Both the position numbers and the translations under genes were made by a program. Positions 11,001 to 20,232 of a stretch of 64,000 nucleotides of DNA are shown one piece after another; the first letter of the stretch is position 1; each line of letters begins with the position of its first letter. The DNA comes from Liolophura sinensis. Taxonomy: Eukaryota > Mollusca > Polyplacophora > Chitonida > Chitonidae. Location of the stretch: positions 18,715,485 to 18,779,484 of the forward strand of contig NC_088296.1 of the NCBI RefSeq assembly GCF_032854445.1, in the 5' to 3' direction. The notes beneath the pieces were generated by a model. It saw only the letters and a program-made list of their open reading frames with translations. It was not told the DNA's origin and searched no databases.

Positions 11001-14000
11001 AGGAGTATTTCGCTTCTTGTGTGAAGTGAATAAAAAGATTCTGTCCCGTTTTCTAAATTTTTCTAGAACTTTTTGGGTATCTTATACATTATGTACCTGG
11101 AGCCATTGTAACTTTTAATGATTGACAGCAGTTGTTTGGCTTGTCAGCATCAGACCAGACCTGAACTAACTGGCAAGGATAGGACATTCTAAGAAATGGT
11201 ATTCTAAGACACGCAAACGTTTTATGAATTATTTATTTGTGTGTCTAATGCGGGTTTCTACATGAAGGACTTAAAGCTAATTAATTTATACTACGCACGA
11301 TTGTTGGATTTGGGTCAATTAATGTAACAAAAAGAGCAAAACGAAAGAAAAGAAAAACTGATCTGCCTAGTCTATGCGTCGAAACAAGCATTCGTATACC
11401 AGTCGTCAATCAATAAGGACGTTCAATAATCGCAAGGCCAATTCCCCAAAACGACGTATAACAGAAACAACCAGAGAACTAAGAAAGTATATACAGTACG
11501 ATATTAGGACGAAATCATGCCTAGAGAAACAGTCAACAGTTTTGACTGATGTTGGAAAGACGCAAGGTATGTTCTAGTTGGCTGAGTGAAATCATTATGC
11601 AAATTGGGGACCATGTTAGAGAATCAGTTATAGATAATAAAATATATATCTAAGTTGCGCTTTGATTGCAACTGTTCATATATCCAAACTTGCGATCTAA
11701 TTCAACACGATGAAAATACAGCCCCTAGCCCCGGGATAAGCGGAATTACACACAATCATGAAGCAAAGTGCCAGAGATTCTGGAGTGAGTGAGTGCTTGG
11801 GGGTTTAACGTCGTACCCAAAAATTTTTCACCAGAGATTCTGGGCGCTATGTCTATATTTATGTACAAGAGAATTACACTCACTGTAAAGCAGATACATT
11901 GTATCGTACAAGTATACATGTGTCCATTGTTAATTTGGACACAAAATATTCCATAATGATTGTTTAATTTATTCCACTTCTAAAAAGAATATATTCTTTT
12001 GTTTGTAAGGGCTAAGTCTGACTAAATAACTAGACAAATTATGACATTTTTCCTCAGATGACCAGTGTTATGCTATTCTAAAAAAAATAAAATATTAAAT
12101 ATTCAATGTGGTGGCTAAATATTGCTGAGAATTACCAAAAACCAAAAAAATAAACAAATAAATATGTTACAAATAAATATGTTACAACTGTTTCTCTGTG
12201 TTAGTGAATATTCCATCCGGCACACGAAGACAAAATATAGCTAAAAAACCGAAAAATCGGTTATATATGTAAATACATTAAAGGACAAACACTGCCCTAC
12301 GTATTTAGTGCATGTAATTCGCTACATATTTAGTGCAAGTAATTCGCTACGTAATTCGAACTTTGCAAGTCTACGGTTAGCAGTCGCCAGCTGAAAATGC
12401 TTTTTGGAATTTGAGCTTAACTTTATGGACGTCTGCAGCCTTTCTTTTTCCATTAGCTCACACTAAAGTTTATTTTATAGGAAACAAAAATGAAAACCAT
12501 GAAACAAGCTTGATTCAAAACCAAGTTTACAGCATAATTCATAGTTGAATTGGTACCAAAAAAGTTGCAGGTGACTGCCATCTATAAACAATTCAAAGTA
12601 CTCTGGAGATATCAGGAATATTTTTGTGTTTATCGCTATGGATCGGATGCGCCGGCACGGAAAACATGCTTCTTTTTCTGTCAGTCAGGCAATCAACGGC
12701 ATTGGTTCAAACCCAGTCTAGAGATTTCATCGTCCTCATTGTTTCCGGGGCTTTAATGACAATCATTTATCCTAGGGTGGAAGGGTTGGGTTTATTTGGA
12801 ATTCGTAGCATATCACATTGGCTGACTCCATGATTTATATGCCGTCTAGCAATGAGAAGGACCGTTTAACTAGAAATTGTATACTTCGAATCAATGTCTT
12901 ACAGAAGAATCTGCGGACGCTGTGAGTTCAAATCCAGCTCATGTTGACATCCTGTGGATGGTCATGAGTTTCTTCCGGGTTCTGTTCACCATAATGGTGG
13001 CAGCTGTCGTATAAGAGAAACATTCTTGAATGCGGCCTAAAACACCAATCAAATAAAACAAATAAATACATAAACAGATAAACAAAAGTGAAATGTAATA
13101 AAAAAATCAATATGTTCCACTCACAAATAATTTGGGATAATTGGACGGAAAAGGTAAAAACATCACCCCGGGTACGGCAAAATATACCTGTCTAAATTTC
13201 GTAACATCCCACTGAGGAGCCTCTCACCAGTGTGGTCGCTTTGGGTTCAGTTCATACTGGTTTCCTCTCTCACCGTACGTGGGAAGGTCTGCCAGCAACC
13301 TGCAGATGGTCGTGGATTTCCTCCCGGGCTCTGCCCTGTTTCCTCCCACCATAATGCTAGCGGCCGTTGTATAAGTGAAATATTCTTGAGAGCGGCGTAA
13401 AACACTCCCACCATAATGCTGGCCGCCGTCGTGTAAGTGAAATATCCGTTTTCCTCCTCCCATAAGGCTGATCTCCTCGGCGTAAAACACCAGTCAAATA
13501 AATAAATAAATACTTAAATAAAAACAACATCTCTAAAGCGAATAAACCAAACATACTTACAAGGACCAGCTCTCGAAATGGGAAGCAATAAAGGCCAGGA
13601 CATCCACATGGTCTATGGTCACCAAAGTCATCCCGATAGATTTACAGAGCTCATTGGCGTGATTCCAGGTCGTGTATCTGTCTCTAAGCAGGACGAGATC
13701 CCTTCGTGAAGATACTGCTGTGACACTGAGTACTGGCAAGATAACACGTGTAGAGAAAAGAAAGAATAATTATGCCTCGGTACTGGCCAGATACACGTAA
13801 GAAGGTCACTGCTGCAAAGATCTTTCCATGACACTGAGTACTGGTCAAATAACACATGTACTGTCCAAATACACCTAGCGAGATCTCTATTTGAAGAGCC
13901 TGCCGTGACACTGTGTATTGGTCAAATAGCACATGTACTGTCCAAATACACCTAACGAGGTCTCTATTTGAAGAACCTGCCGTGACACTGTGTACTGGTC

Positions 14001-17000
14001 AAATAGCACATGTACTGTCCAAATACACCTAACGAGGTCTCTATTTGAAGAGCCTGTCGTGACACTGTGTACTGGCCAGATAACACATGTACTGTCCAAA
14101 TACACCTAACGAGGTCTCTTTTTGAAGAGCCTGTCGTGACACTGTGTACTGGCCACATAACACATGCACTGTCCAAATACACCTAACGAGGTCTCTATTT
14201 GAAGAACCTGTCGTGACACTGTGTACTGGCCAGATAACACAAGTACTGTCCAAATACACCTAACGAGGTCTCTATTTGAAGAGCCTGTCGTGACACTGTG
14301 TACTGGCCAGATAACACATGTACTGTCCAAATACACCTAACGAGGTCTCTATTTGAAGAGCCTGTCCTGACACTGTGTACTGGCCAGGTAACACGTGTAC
14401 TGACCAGATGCACGTAACGAGATCTCTGTGTGAAGAATTTTCCGTGACACCTAGTACTGGGTAGATAACACGGGTAAAGAAAAGAAAGAATGACGAGGCC
14501 TCAGTATGGTAGTTTGTGTTAAATGTCGTCGTGGGAATTGGCAAGACACATCTAACGAGGTCTCCATATGAAGAGCCAGCCGTGACACTGAGTACTGGGC
14601 AGATAACATGGAGAAAGAAAGGGAAAATATAACATGTGATTGATTAGGTCTGACAGATAACACGGACAAAGAAAGGGAAGATTTGCCATGTAAAGGAATA
14701 GGCCTGAGTAACGGGCAGATAACACGTACAAGGAAAGAAAATATACAACACATGACTGATTAGGCCCGAGCATTGAACAGATGACATGATAGAAGAAAGG
14801 AAAGATATACCACGTGACTGATTGGGTCACTGGACAGATAAACCGAGGAAAGGGAAGATATGCCACGTGACTGATTACGCCACTGGACAGATAACCCGAG
14901 GAAAGGAAAGATATACCTCGTGAATGATTAAATCTGAGTTCTGATCAGGTGACGCGTTATGTATTTTTTTATTTGATTGGTATTTTACACCGACGGCGAT
15001 CAGCATTATGGGAGGAAAAACCCGACAGAACTCGGGGGAAACCCACGAGCAGCTGCAGGTTGCTGGCAGAATAACTAGCCCTGAGCCAAGCCAACATTAG
15101 ATAACCCCTTTGAAAAGTAGCTGAGTGAAAAGTGAAAACAGCCCACCTCATAAAAAACATGATTTATCGAATAGACATACAACTGTCGTATTCGAAAAAC
15201 GTACCAGGTAACACCCCCTGCCAATACCATGTTGTAACATGGACTCGTGCATTGTTATGCGTTAACAACTGTATGCTGTTAACTGGGTTTATGTCAGTTT
15301 GTGGTCAACAAATGAAGGTGGGTTATAATGTAATTTGTATGTTTTTTAATTGGTTAGTTTCTATAAGATGTTCTTCCTCATACATAAAAATGGGTTTTAT
15401 ATGTGTGAACTGTTTTTCGTCGTGTCCTTGACTACATGAATCTATGTGTCTTAACACACATTCTTATACCAATAAGGACGTTCCCCGTCAATAATCCCAA
15501 GGCCAATTCCCACGACGACATTTAACACAAACTACCATAGAACTAAAGAATATAGGACGGAATCATACAAAGAGAAGCAACCAACAGTTTTCAGTGATGT
15601 AGGAAAAAGCTAGGAGGTTATCGTTGATTTAGTAATGAGTGCATGTTCGTCTATCATTAACTGTAATAGTGGAATGCAGATTAATGGTTATTGCCGTTGT
15701 TCCAAGGGATTTTCATAATACATTTCGCTGCGAAAAAAACACGACGGATAATAAAAACGAACACAGCATTCAAACCATTTCTATTTCCCCCACAGGACGC
15801 ATTTTTTGTGTATTATAAATTTATATTAACGACGTGTATATTCTGTCTAGCAGAACGCTTTTGTATACGCATAATTGTTATCGAGGTTAGCTAGTGGGAT
15901 CAAGGATCAGTCTGACTTTCAATATCGTTCCATTTCATGCACACCATAAGAGTGTATCCCTTTGCTACTAGACGGTCACCATGGCGACATATTGACGATG
16001 CTGCCTCACTGCGATAACATGTCTCTAGCGAGGCGCTAACTTGCAACAGTAGAATGGCAGCCTACAGCAACAGAGAGATTCTTGGAAATGTCATAAATTG
16101 AGAAGAATCAATAAGAGCAAGAGACTAGGCCCCTGGGCCACGAAATTATACAAAACTTAGTCTTAACTTCCAAAAGGTTCACTGAGCAAATATGGAGAGT
16201 TAACTTAAGAGCTTTTTTATTTATTATCAAGATCTATCATGGCGGAATTGAGATTTATAATTTAATTTCATATTTCAGTTCAGGAATATTATGACGAAGC
16301 TATCTTCAGCTTAGAACCAAATTTAGCCACAACTTCAAAGCAGTTTACTGGGCTAAAATTGAGCCACATTTGAGATATTTTTGCTTTTAATGTCACGAGT
16401 TTGCCTGAAGCTTCATGACAAAAGTGACATTTAGCATCTAATTTCAAATTTAAGTTCAGGAATCATATATGTACTTGTAGTTATGCTAAAACTAAGTCTG
16501 ACTTAAATCGAAGACAACTTCTTCATCCTGGCGTCACAAGGAGAGACCGATAACAAAAATAGTGCATTTTTTAACGTTTCTAACTTTAAGCTCACGAAGC
16601 ATTTTATCATCGTTATCATTAGCACGAATTTTTGGCTTGATTCTCATAGTTCAAACCGAACGGAGCGAAAAGTTATCCTGGTGTTTATCATGACATGGGG
16701 GAAAAGTCGCACGTGAAGGGGTGATCAGAATTTAGGATTTGGCCTAAAACGTAAAAAAAAAGGATCTCAAAAATGGCTTTAAATTAGAGTTTTCCTCAAG
16801 CCCTAGTGGTCTCTCAGGAAATTAAGTTGACTGTCGTAAATGACTGTCAGAAGAACATTTTTGGCGGAAAAACCCAAATTGGGGCTGCTTAGCTGGTCCT
16901 ACGTCCCCAGTATGTTTATCGACTGTCTTCCGTAACCAGTAGGCAGTTTTCGATGTAGCAGGGAGATGATTATAGAAATCTAGCATCTCTTACCATTTTT

Positions 17001-20000
17001 TTTACATATTTTTACACATTTTCACTTGTTTTTTACAAGTTTTTTCCCAGAAGAAAAATTAGAAAATTTAACTGTTTAACTGAAAAATCTTTTTTGAGTT
17101 ATTAAGCACAAATTTCCATAAACGTGTTTTGATGCGTTCACAAAAGTTTTGTTTACACAGTTTGAAACTTAGCGAATCCACAAAGCAGCATGTACATTTT
17201 GAGTCGTTGACCACAAATTTCCATTCCCTGAAAAATGTATTTTTTCTGCGGGTCAAGAATTTAGAATGGCTGAATGGATGGCTGAATGAATGGCTGAATG
17301 GATGGATGGATGAATGGCTGAATGAATGGCTAAATGGATGGATGAATGGATGAATGGATGGCTGAATGGATGGATGAATGGATGAATGGATGGCTGAATG
17401 GATGGAAGAATTGCTGAATGAATGGCTGAATGGATGGATGAATGGCTGAAGGGATGAATTAACGGCTGAATGGATGGATGAATAAATGCTTGGAGTCGTG
17501 CTTAACCGTTTTTCAGTCATATAACGATGATCATGTAGAATGTTGGCATCGTCTCGTAAACGAAGGCAGTGTGTCTGTTTACACAATATAAAACTTGCCG
17601 AAATTTTACGAGACAGTCAGGGGGGCATTGCACGAATAACAATAGACAAGGTGGCTCCAATCAGTTTGCGGTATATCGCGCGATTTGTATGTAATTTAAG
17701 GGAACTAATTATATTGATCAACCAAAGTACTAGGTAGAATGAATGAATGAATGAATGAATGGCTGCATAAATGGCTGAATTGCTGAATGAATGGATGAAT
17801 GATTGGCTGAATGGATAAATGGATGACTAAATGGCTGAATGCATGGCTGAATGAATGGCTGAATGGATGACTGAATGGATGGATGAATTGATGAATGGCT
17901 GAATGAATGGCTGAATGGCTGGATGAATGGCTGAATGAATGGCTCAGAGGATGGATGAATGGATGGATGAATGGATGCTTGGAGTCGTGCTTAATCGTTT
18001 TTAGTGACGATCATGTAGGATGTTGGCATCGTCTCGTAAACGAGGGCAGTGGGTCTGTTTTATGTTAACCGGCATGGGATTCTTGACTCGTAACACACAC
18101 TAAATAACCAGTGGTTATATGTTGTTAATACACAGACGAGTTCAGATCACATAAAGGGGGCTGTTTTCACCTCCCTCAAGATAAAAAAAAGCCTACGGCT
18201 GTCACGCTGACATGTCAATGGGATACTTCTTGTTTCTAAGAACAGACACTGGACCGGATGTCCCATTTGATGTTTAGCAAGATACCATCTGTGAGAGTCA
18301 TCTAAGAGACTCCTCCATTGTTTACACATTGCAATATTTCGGGCTTTAAATCGACCCATCTTCGCGTGTCTAATGTTGTGTTTCACATTCGTTTTTCACA
18401 AGAACAAAGTTGTGCCTCCTACGCAGTATTTAACCGGCACTTAACATAGAACAACCAATAAATTAAAGTGGATGAAGCTGATGGAATAAAAGAATTGGTT
18501 ACGAAATCTGCAATTAACCAACTAGGTCACAAATCTGACAACGAACAGATGGATTTTCTGTGGATTCCGTTGGTTTGTTTTGTGGCTATTTTGGCTGTAT
18601 CTTTACTATCATTGTTATTTTGGGCACACACGTGTGTTGATTGTCTCTACATTGCCTTCTATTACGGGAGCGTATTGTTAATGACACAAAGAACACTTGG
18701 AAAGAACCTTGTATGCATATTTTTCGTATTTTATGATGTCTCTTTTGAACAGAGGCATGTGCTATTACATAATAAGAATATCTGGCCATGAAAAATACTC
18801 TCAGTGAGCAATCCCATCTGTTTTCATCGGCACAGGATACGTGTACTTCAGGATCTCCATGAATCACCGAATAATTACATGTAATCACAAAATGGAAACT
18901 GGTTCAATAAGCTACACATAAAGCTATCTCGGTTTACCCAGATTCAAGGAATTTTCAACTTAGGAGAAATGTATATTTTTATTACTTTAGGCAAATTATT
19001 TCCCTTTCACACGCGATCATCTTTTAGGGTGAAGAAGAAGAACGCACACTGCCAGACACCTACAAAACAATTGCCAAGGGAGGCCGCTACAATACTAGCG
19101 AGAGCTGGATTTAAGCACACATGGGTTGATAAAAGAACAAAGTGCATACTTAAGAGATAGTAAGTGGAGACTTGAACCTTGTCCTTATTTATTTACTAGT
19201 ATTTAATTGGTGTATTGCGTCGTACTCAAGAATATTTCACTTTATTTGATTTGTGTTTTGCGTTGTACTCAAAAATATTTCATTTTATCCGATTGGTGTT
19301 TTGCGTCGTACTGAAGAATATTTCACTTTATTTGATTGGTGTTTTGCGTCGTACTCAATAATATTTCACTTTATTTGATTGGTGTTTTGCGTCGTACTCA
19401 AGAATATTTCACTTTATTTGGGAGGAAACCGAGTAGAACCCGCGGGAAACACACGACAATCCGCAAGTTCAACCCTTTTCTTACTGACTTGCCGACATGC
19501 CAGCATAAGTCTCCACATGGGCCCAATCAACATCACAAAAAGAAATTATGTTTGCCAACTGAAAGTTTCCCAGTGTCAAAGAAAAAAACCAAAAAAAAAA
19601 ACAACGTAATTACATTTCCAACCACAAATGTGCAAGAGAGTATTCAATACCTACGTGAATAATATGTAATATAATTTATATACATAGACCTATTTATTAT
19701 TATAATTATTTATTTATTTGGTTCGGGCTTCATATCATAAACATATTTTCACTTGTCTCGACGTCTGCCATCATAGCCAGAGAAACTCCGAAAGGAAAGA
19801 AAGCCACCGGCATTTAGAAAAGTAAATGAAGAACTCTCCATCGTCTCCCAAATGCATCCGACCCATACAGTCTTGTGGGATAAATTCATAAAAAAAGAAT
19901 TCCTAAAGGACAGCCAGCGATGATTTCGTGAGTTTTTTCTCCTGTCGCAACTGAAAAGTTCTGCCGTCAACATAAATGATTGTGGGTTTCCAGCCTGGCA

Positions 20001-20232
20001 CTGCCCCAATTCCTCCCACTATAATACTGGCTGTTGTCGTATAAGTGAAAATTCTTGAGTACGGCGTAAAACACCAATCAAATAAATAAATCAAATCAAT
20101 CAAAATACATGACCTTTTATATGTTGATTTCTCATATTTCTTACCTTTTTCACGTAGTGTATATGAATCATATGAAGCAAACTTTATCTTACCTGAAGCA
20201 CCCAGGGTCAGGAGAAAAACCATCATTTCCAT
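4709..20232 (-). CDS. gene C: C-type lectin / PAN / mucin-stalk membrane protein, six exons
   Basis: A complete minus-strand gene: exons 20145-20232, 13561-13717, 9216-9439, 7890-8147, 5675-6460 and 4709-5040, sum 1845 nt = 614 codons plus stop. All introns are GT-AG and every phase matches. Order of parts: signal peptide (about 1-14), C-type lectin domain (about 45-156), PAN/apple domain (157-242), Thr/Ser-rich stalk with TDYTEA-type hexapeptides (243-504), Cys module C-x-C-x-x-C with a charged helix-like stretch, one membrane segment (about 569-590) and a basic tail of about 24 residues. By family knowledge lectin and PAN modules bind carbohydrate or protein. The lectin domain keeps WTG and the paired cysteines but lacks a clear EPN/QPD sugar motif, so sugar binding is uncertain. 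The gene points away from B and converges on A. Minisatellites fill several introns. Confidence 0.88.
5165..5345. repeat. dispersed repeat R4 (gaggtaaattgacaa type), intron 5 of gene C
   Basis: Contains, in order, gctagagggcgtgtaatttg, tttatgcatttgcatgaa, gaggtaaattgacaa and tttgccagctatcacac. The same series occurs near 23675-23838 (reverse), 49250-50015 (three times), 52780-53230 (split by a SINE) and 62870-63052 (reverse). Confidence 0.75.
5675..6460 (-). CDS. gene C exon 5: mucin-like stalk with hexapeptide repeats
   Basis: Acceptor tttttttcag and donor acag/gtgcgt bound 786 nt (261 full codons, phase 1 at both ends). It opens with GSFNNRQYVVKYSGS, one Cys (WSGC), then about ten hexapeptides of the pattern (A/T)(T/I)D(Y/H)(T)(E/S) such as ATDYTE and AIDYTE (plus-strand span about 6185-6375), then about 160 residues rich in Thr, Ser and Pro. 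Low complexity with dense Thr/Ser implies O-glycosylation of an extended stalk; this is inference. The 18-bp DNA period keeps the frame, so copy number can vary without breaking the gene. Confidence 0.85.
7020..7355. repeat. minisatellite, about 18-25 bp unit (cagttacacttgaatgcac)
   Basis: About 14 imperfect units built on cagttacacttgaatgcac with variants containing gttacatacacttgaatg. It lies in intron 4 of gene C, between the PAN and mucin exons. Noncoding. Confidence 0.85.
7890..8147 (-). CDS. gene C exon 4: PAN/apple-like domain
   Basis: Acceptor tgcatactctag, donor cagcg/gtaagc, 258 nt, phase 1 to phase 1. The exon codes for one domain: GNCTFEEFFNTSVVIRDDV, then LKIESLRECEDHCRKFEG, then WECWAIMFKAELGCQLYTS and finally TTVYLKSC. 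Six cysteines in the order and spacing expected of PAN domains (C...C..C...C.....C...C), with the C-x-x-x-C helix signature ECEDHC and a hydrophobic strand before GCQLY. PAN modules mediate protein or carbohydrate binding. Confidence 0.86.
8217..8890. repeat. minisatellite, about 67-bp unit, about 10 copies
   Basis: Unit: ctacaccaataacaaacaag, then acaccggaagtttgaacatt, then tcagagtgtctgattgctac and attctcg. The ggaagttt motif recurs at about 8241, 8309, 8376, 8442, 8511, 8576, 8641, 8710, 8777 and 8842. It lies in intron 3 of gene C, between the lectin and PAN exons. Confidence 0.92.
9216..9439 (-). CDS. gene C exon 3: C-terminal half of the C-type lectin domain
   Basis: Acceptor cgtgctag, donor cactg/gtaagt, 224 nt (phase 2 in, phase 1 out). 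It reads NYLWTGLHNNDRDDPEYVW, ADCQPINLTASPW, RRCGRAQ, DIELTKCSETGGFPLCES. WTGL, the internal Cys pair and the final LCE are lectin-fold hallmarks. The first base completes a TTC Phe codon split from exon 2, giving SWSFNYLWTG. Confidence 0.88.
9440..11374. other. intron 2 of gene C, left part; nothing recognised
   Basis: AT-rich sequence without a tandem array, SINE or exon that I can support. Confidence 0.5.
11375..11765. repeat. dispersed repeat R7, copy 2
   Basis: The fullest copy: gcattcgtataccagt, aataaggacgttcaataatc, aaggccaattcccc, then caacagttttgactgatgtt and attcaacacgatgaaaata. See copies at 3870-4145 and 15455-15655. Confidence 0.78.
11788..11840 (-). mobile_element. SINE family 2 fragment
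   Basis: Only the (GTGA)n-gcttgggggtttaacgtcgt end is present, followed by aaaatttttcac; 3'-end fragment in intron 2 of gene C. Confidence 0.7.
11841..12904. other. intron 2 of gene C, middle part; nothing recognised
   Basis: A short tandem piece (aaataaatatgttacaa twice near 12155-12190) and two gctacatatttagtgca copies near 12300-12345 are the only structure. Small ORFs at 12550-12833 show no domain. Confidence 0.45.
12905..13075 (+). mobile_element. SINE family 1 copy, divergent
   Basis: gttcaaatccagctcatgtt, then gtggatggtcatgagtttct, accataatggtggcagctgt and ttcttgaatgcggcctaaaa with an A-rich tail. About 15-20% diverged from the best copy by eye. Confidence 0.75.
13205..13528 (+). mobile_element. 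SINE family 1 copy with internal partial duplication
   Basis: A body from ctcaccagtgtggtcgctt through the caccgtacgtgggaaggtc core to ttcttgagagcggcgtaaaa; then the ccaccataatgctggccgcc segment starts again and ends at ggcgtaaaacaccagtcaaa and an aataaata tail. The 3' third is duplicated within the element. Confidence 0.85.
13561..13717 (-). CDS. gene C exon 2: N-terminal half of the C-type lectin domain
   Basis: 157 nt, phase 1 in and 2 out, donor tccttg/taagt read as tcctt/gtaagt. It encodes RDLVLLRDRYTTWNHANELC, KSIGMTLVTIDHVDVLAFI and ASHFESWS, the typical first helix (W-x-x-A-x-x-x-C) and the G-x-x-L-V-x-I-D strand of a lectin domain. The acceptor is a tandem cagcag (NAGNAG), so start at 13717 or 13714 is possible without frame change. 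The usual N-terminal Cys strand of long-form lectins is absent, so this is a short-form domain or an exon is missing. Confidence 0.84.
13770..14480. repeat. minisatellite, 77-bp unit, about 8 copies, in intron 1 of gene C
   Basis: Unit: aacacatgtactgtccaaat, acacctaacgaggtctctat, ttgaagagcctgtcgtgaca, ctgtgtactggccagat (77 bp by count); copies spaced exactly 77 bp between about 13849 and 14388. On the minus strand each unit resembles the end of intron 1 plus the start of exon 2 (tgttatctggccagtac, then cagtgtcac). Because 77 is not a multiple of 3, the open frames in it shift from unit to unit and are not a protein. Confidence 0.93.
14460..14945. repeat. second, degenerate tandem array upstream of the 77-bp array
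   Basis: Units of about 60-85 bp built on gggcagataacacg, gaaagaaagggaagatatac and cacgtgactgattaggcc. It shares the cagataacac core with the 77-bp units, so it is probably an older, decayed part of the same array. Confidence 0.75.
14957..15078 (-). mobile_element. SINE family 1 fragment
   Basis: atttgattggtattttacac, ggcgatcagcattatgggag and ctcgggggaaacccacgagc, ending near the gttgctggcag motif; the tRNA head and part of the 3' body are missing. Confidence 0.75.
15455..15655. repeat. dispersed repeat R7, copy 3 (partial)
   Basis: cattcttataccaataagga, aatcccaaggccaattccca, then caacagttttcagtgatgta, in the same order as 11375-11765. Confidence 0.72.
15660..17255. other. intron 1 of gene C; no feature supported
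   Basis: Three loosely similar blocks (acaaaacttagtcttaactt near 16150, ccaaatttagccacaactt near 16318, ctaaaactaagtctgactt near 16485) hint at an old element, but no ends can be placed. Confidence 0.4.
17265..17485. repeat. (GGATGAATGGCTGAAT)n simple array, part 1
   Basis: Imperfect tetranucleotide-derived repeats of atggctgaatggatggatga. The ORFs running through it encode Ser/Ile/His/Pro or Trp/Leu/Asn runs and are artefacts. Confidence 0.93.
17486..17590 (-). mobile_element. SINE family 2-like fragment between the two simple arrays
   Basis: gcttggagtcgtgcttaacc and tttttcagtcatataacgat match the 3' part of family 2; the following tcatgtagaatgttggcatc block recurs at about 18009-18040 after the second array. 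Confidence 0.6.
17737..18055. repeat. (GGATGAATGGCTGAAT)n simple array, part 2, plus repeated SINE 2 fragment
   Basis: The same repeat as 17265-17485 again followed by gcttggagtcgtgcttaatc and gtaggatgttggcatcgtct, so array plus flank has been duplicated as a block of about 480 bp. Confidence 0.85.
18468..18791 (+). other. open frame with a strong hydrophobic segment, status unknown
   Basis: The frame opens with GTGGATGAAGCT and runs 107 codons, with KSDNEQMDFLWIPLVCF and then AILAVSLLSLLFW, a plausible membrane helix. It lies inside intron 1 of gene C on the opposite strand. I do not recognise it. There is no ATG near the start, no clear strong acceptor and no neighbouring exon in phase that I could find. 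It may be a stray exon, a pseudogene or chance. Confidence 0.2.
19185..19470 (-). mobile_element. SINE family 1 with its 3' end repeated five times
   Basis: The 45-bp segment ttatttgattggtgttttgc / gtcgtactcaagaatatttc occurs five times head to tail (about 19198-19418) and then continues into the normal body (gggaggaaaccgagtagaac, cgcgggaaacacacgacaat). The head is missing. Confidence 0.88.
19950..20098 (+). mobile_element. SINE family 1 fragment
   Basis: gattgtgggtttccagcctg, cccactataatactggctgt, ttcttgagtacggcgtaaaa and an aataaataaatc tail, within intron 1 of gene C just after exon 1. Confidence 0.82.
20145..20232 (-). CDS. gene C exon 1: signal peptide and mature N-terminus
   Basis: ATG at 20232-20230, reading MEMMVFLLTLGASG, a short hydrophobic signal peptide, then KIKFASYDSYTLREK. 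There are two donors in the same phase: tcag/gtaaga after 40 nt (ending at 20193) and aaaag/gtaaga after 88 nt (ending at 20145). Both join exon 2 in frame, so the 16-residue N-terminal segment may be optional. A second Met (20226) is also possible as start. Confidence 0.75.

Noticed and set aside
13684-14544. Series of overlapping 72-90 codon frames, each starting 77 bp apart
   Set aside because: Artefact of the 77-bp minisatellite read in rotating frames.
16135-16525. Possible inverted-repeat element in intron 1 of gene C
   Set aside because: Words such as aaacttagtctta recur, but I could not place matching ends or a target-site duplication.
17068-17586. 172-codon frame rich in Ser, Ile, His and Pro
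   Set aside because: Translation of the GGATGAATGG simple repeat; no domain outside it.
18147-18386. 79-codon minus-strand frame with several Cys and Trp inside intron 1 of gene C
   Set aside because: I looked for the missing first strand of the lectin domain here, but no acceptor and donor in the required phase bound it and no lectin motif is visible.
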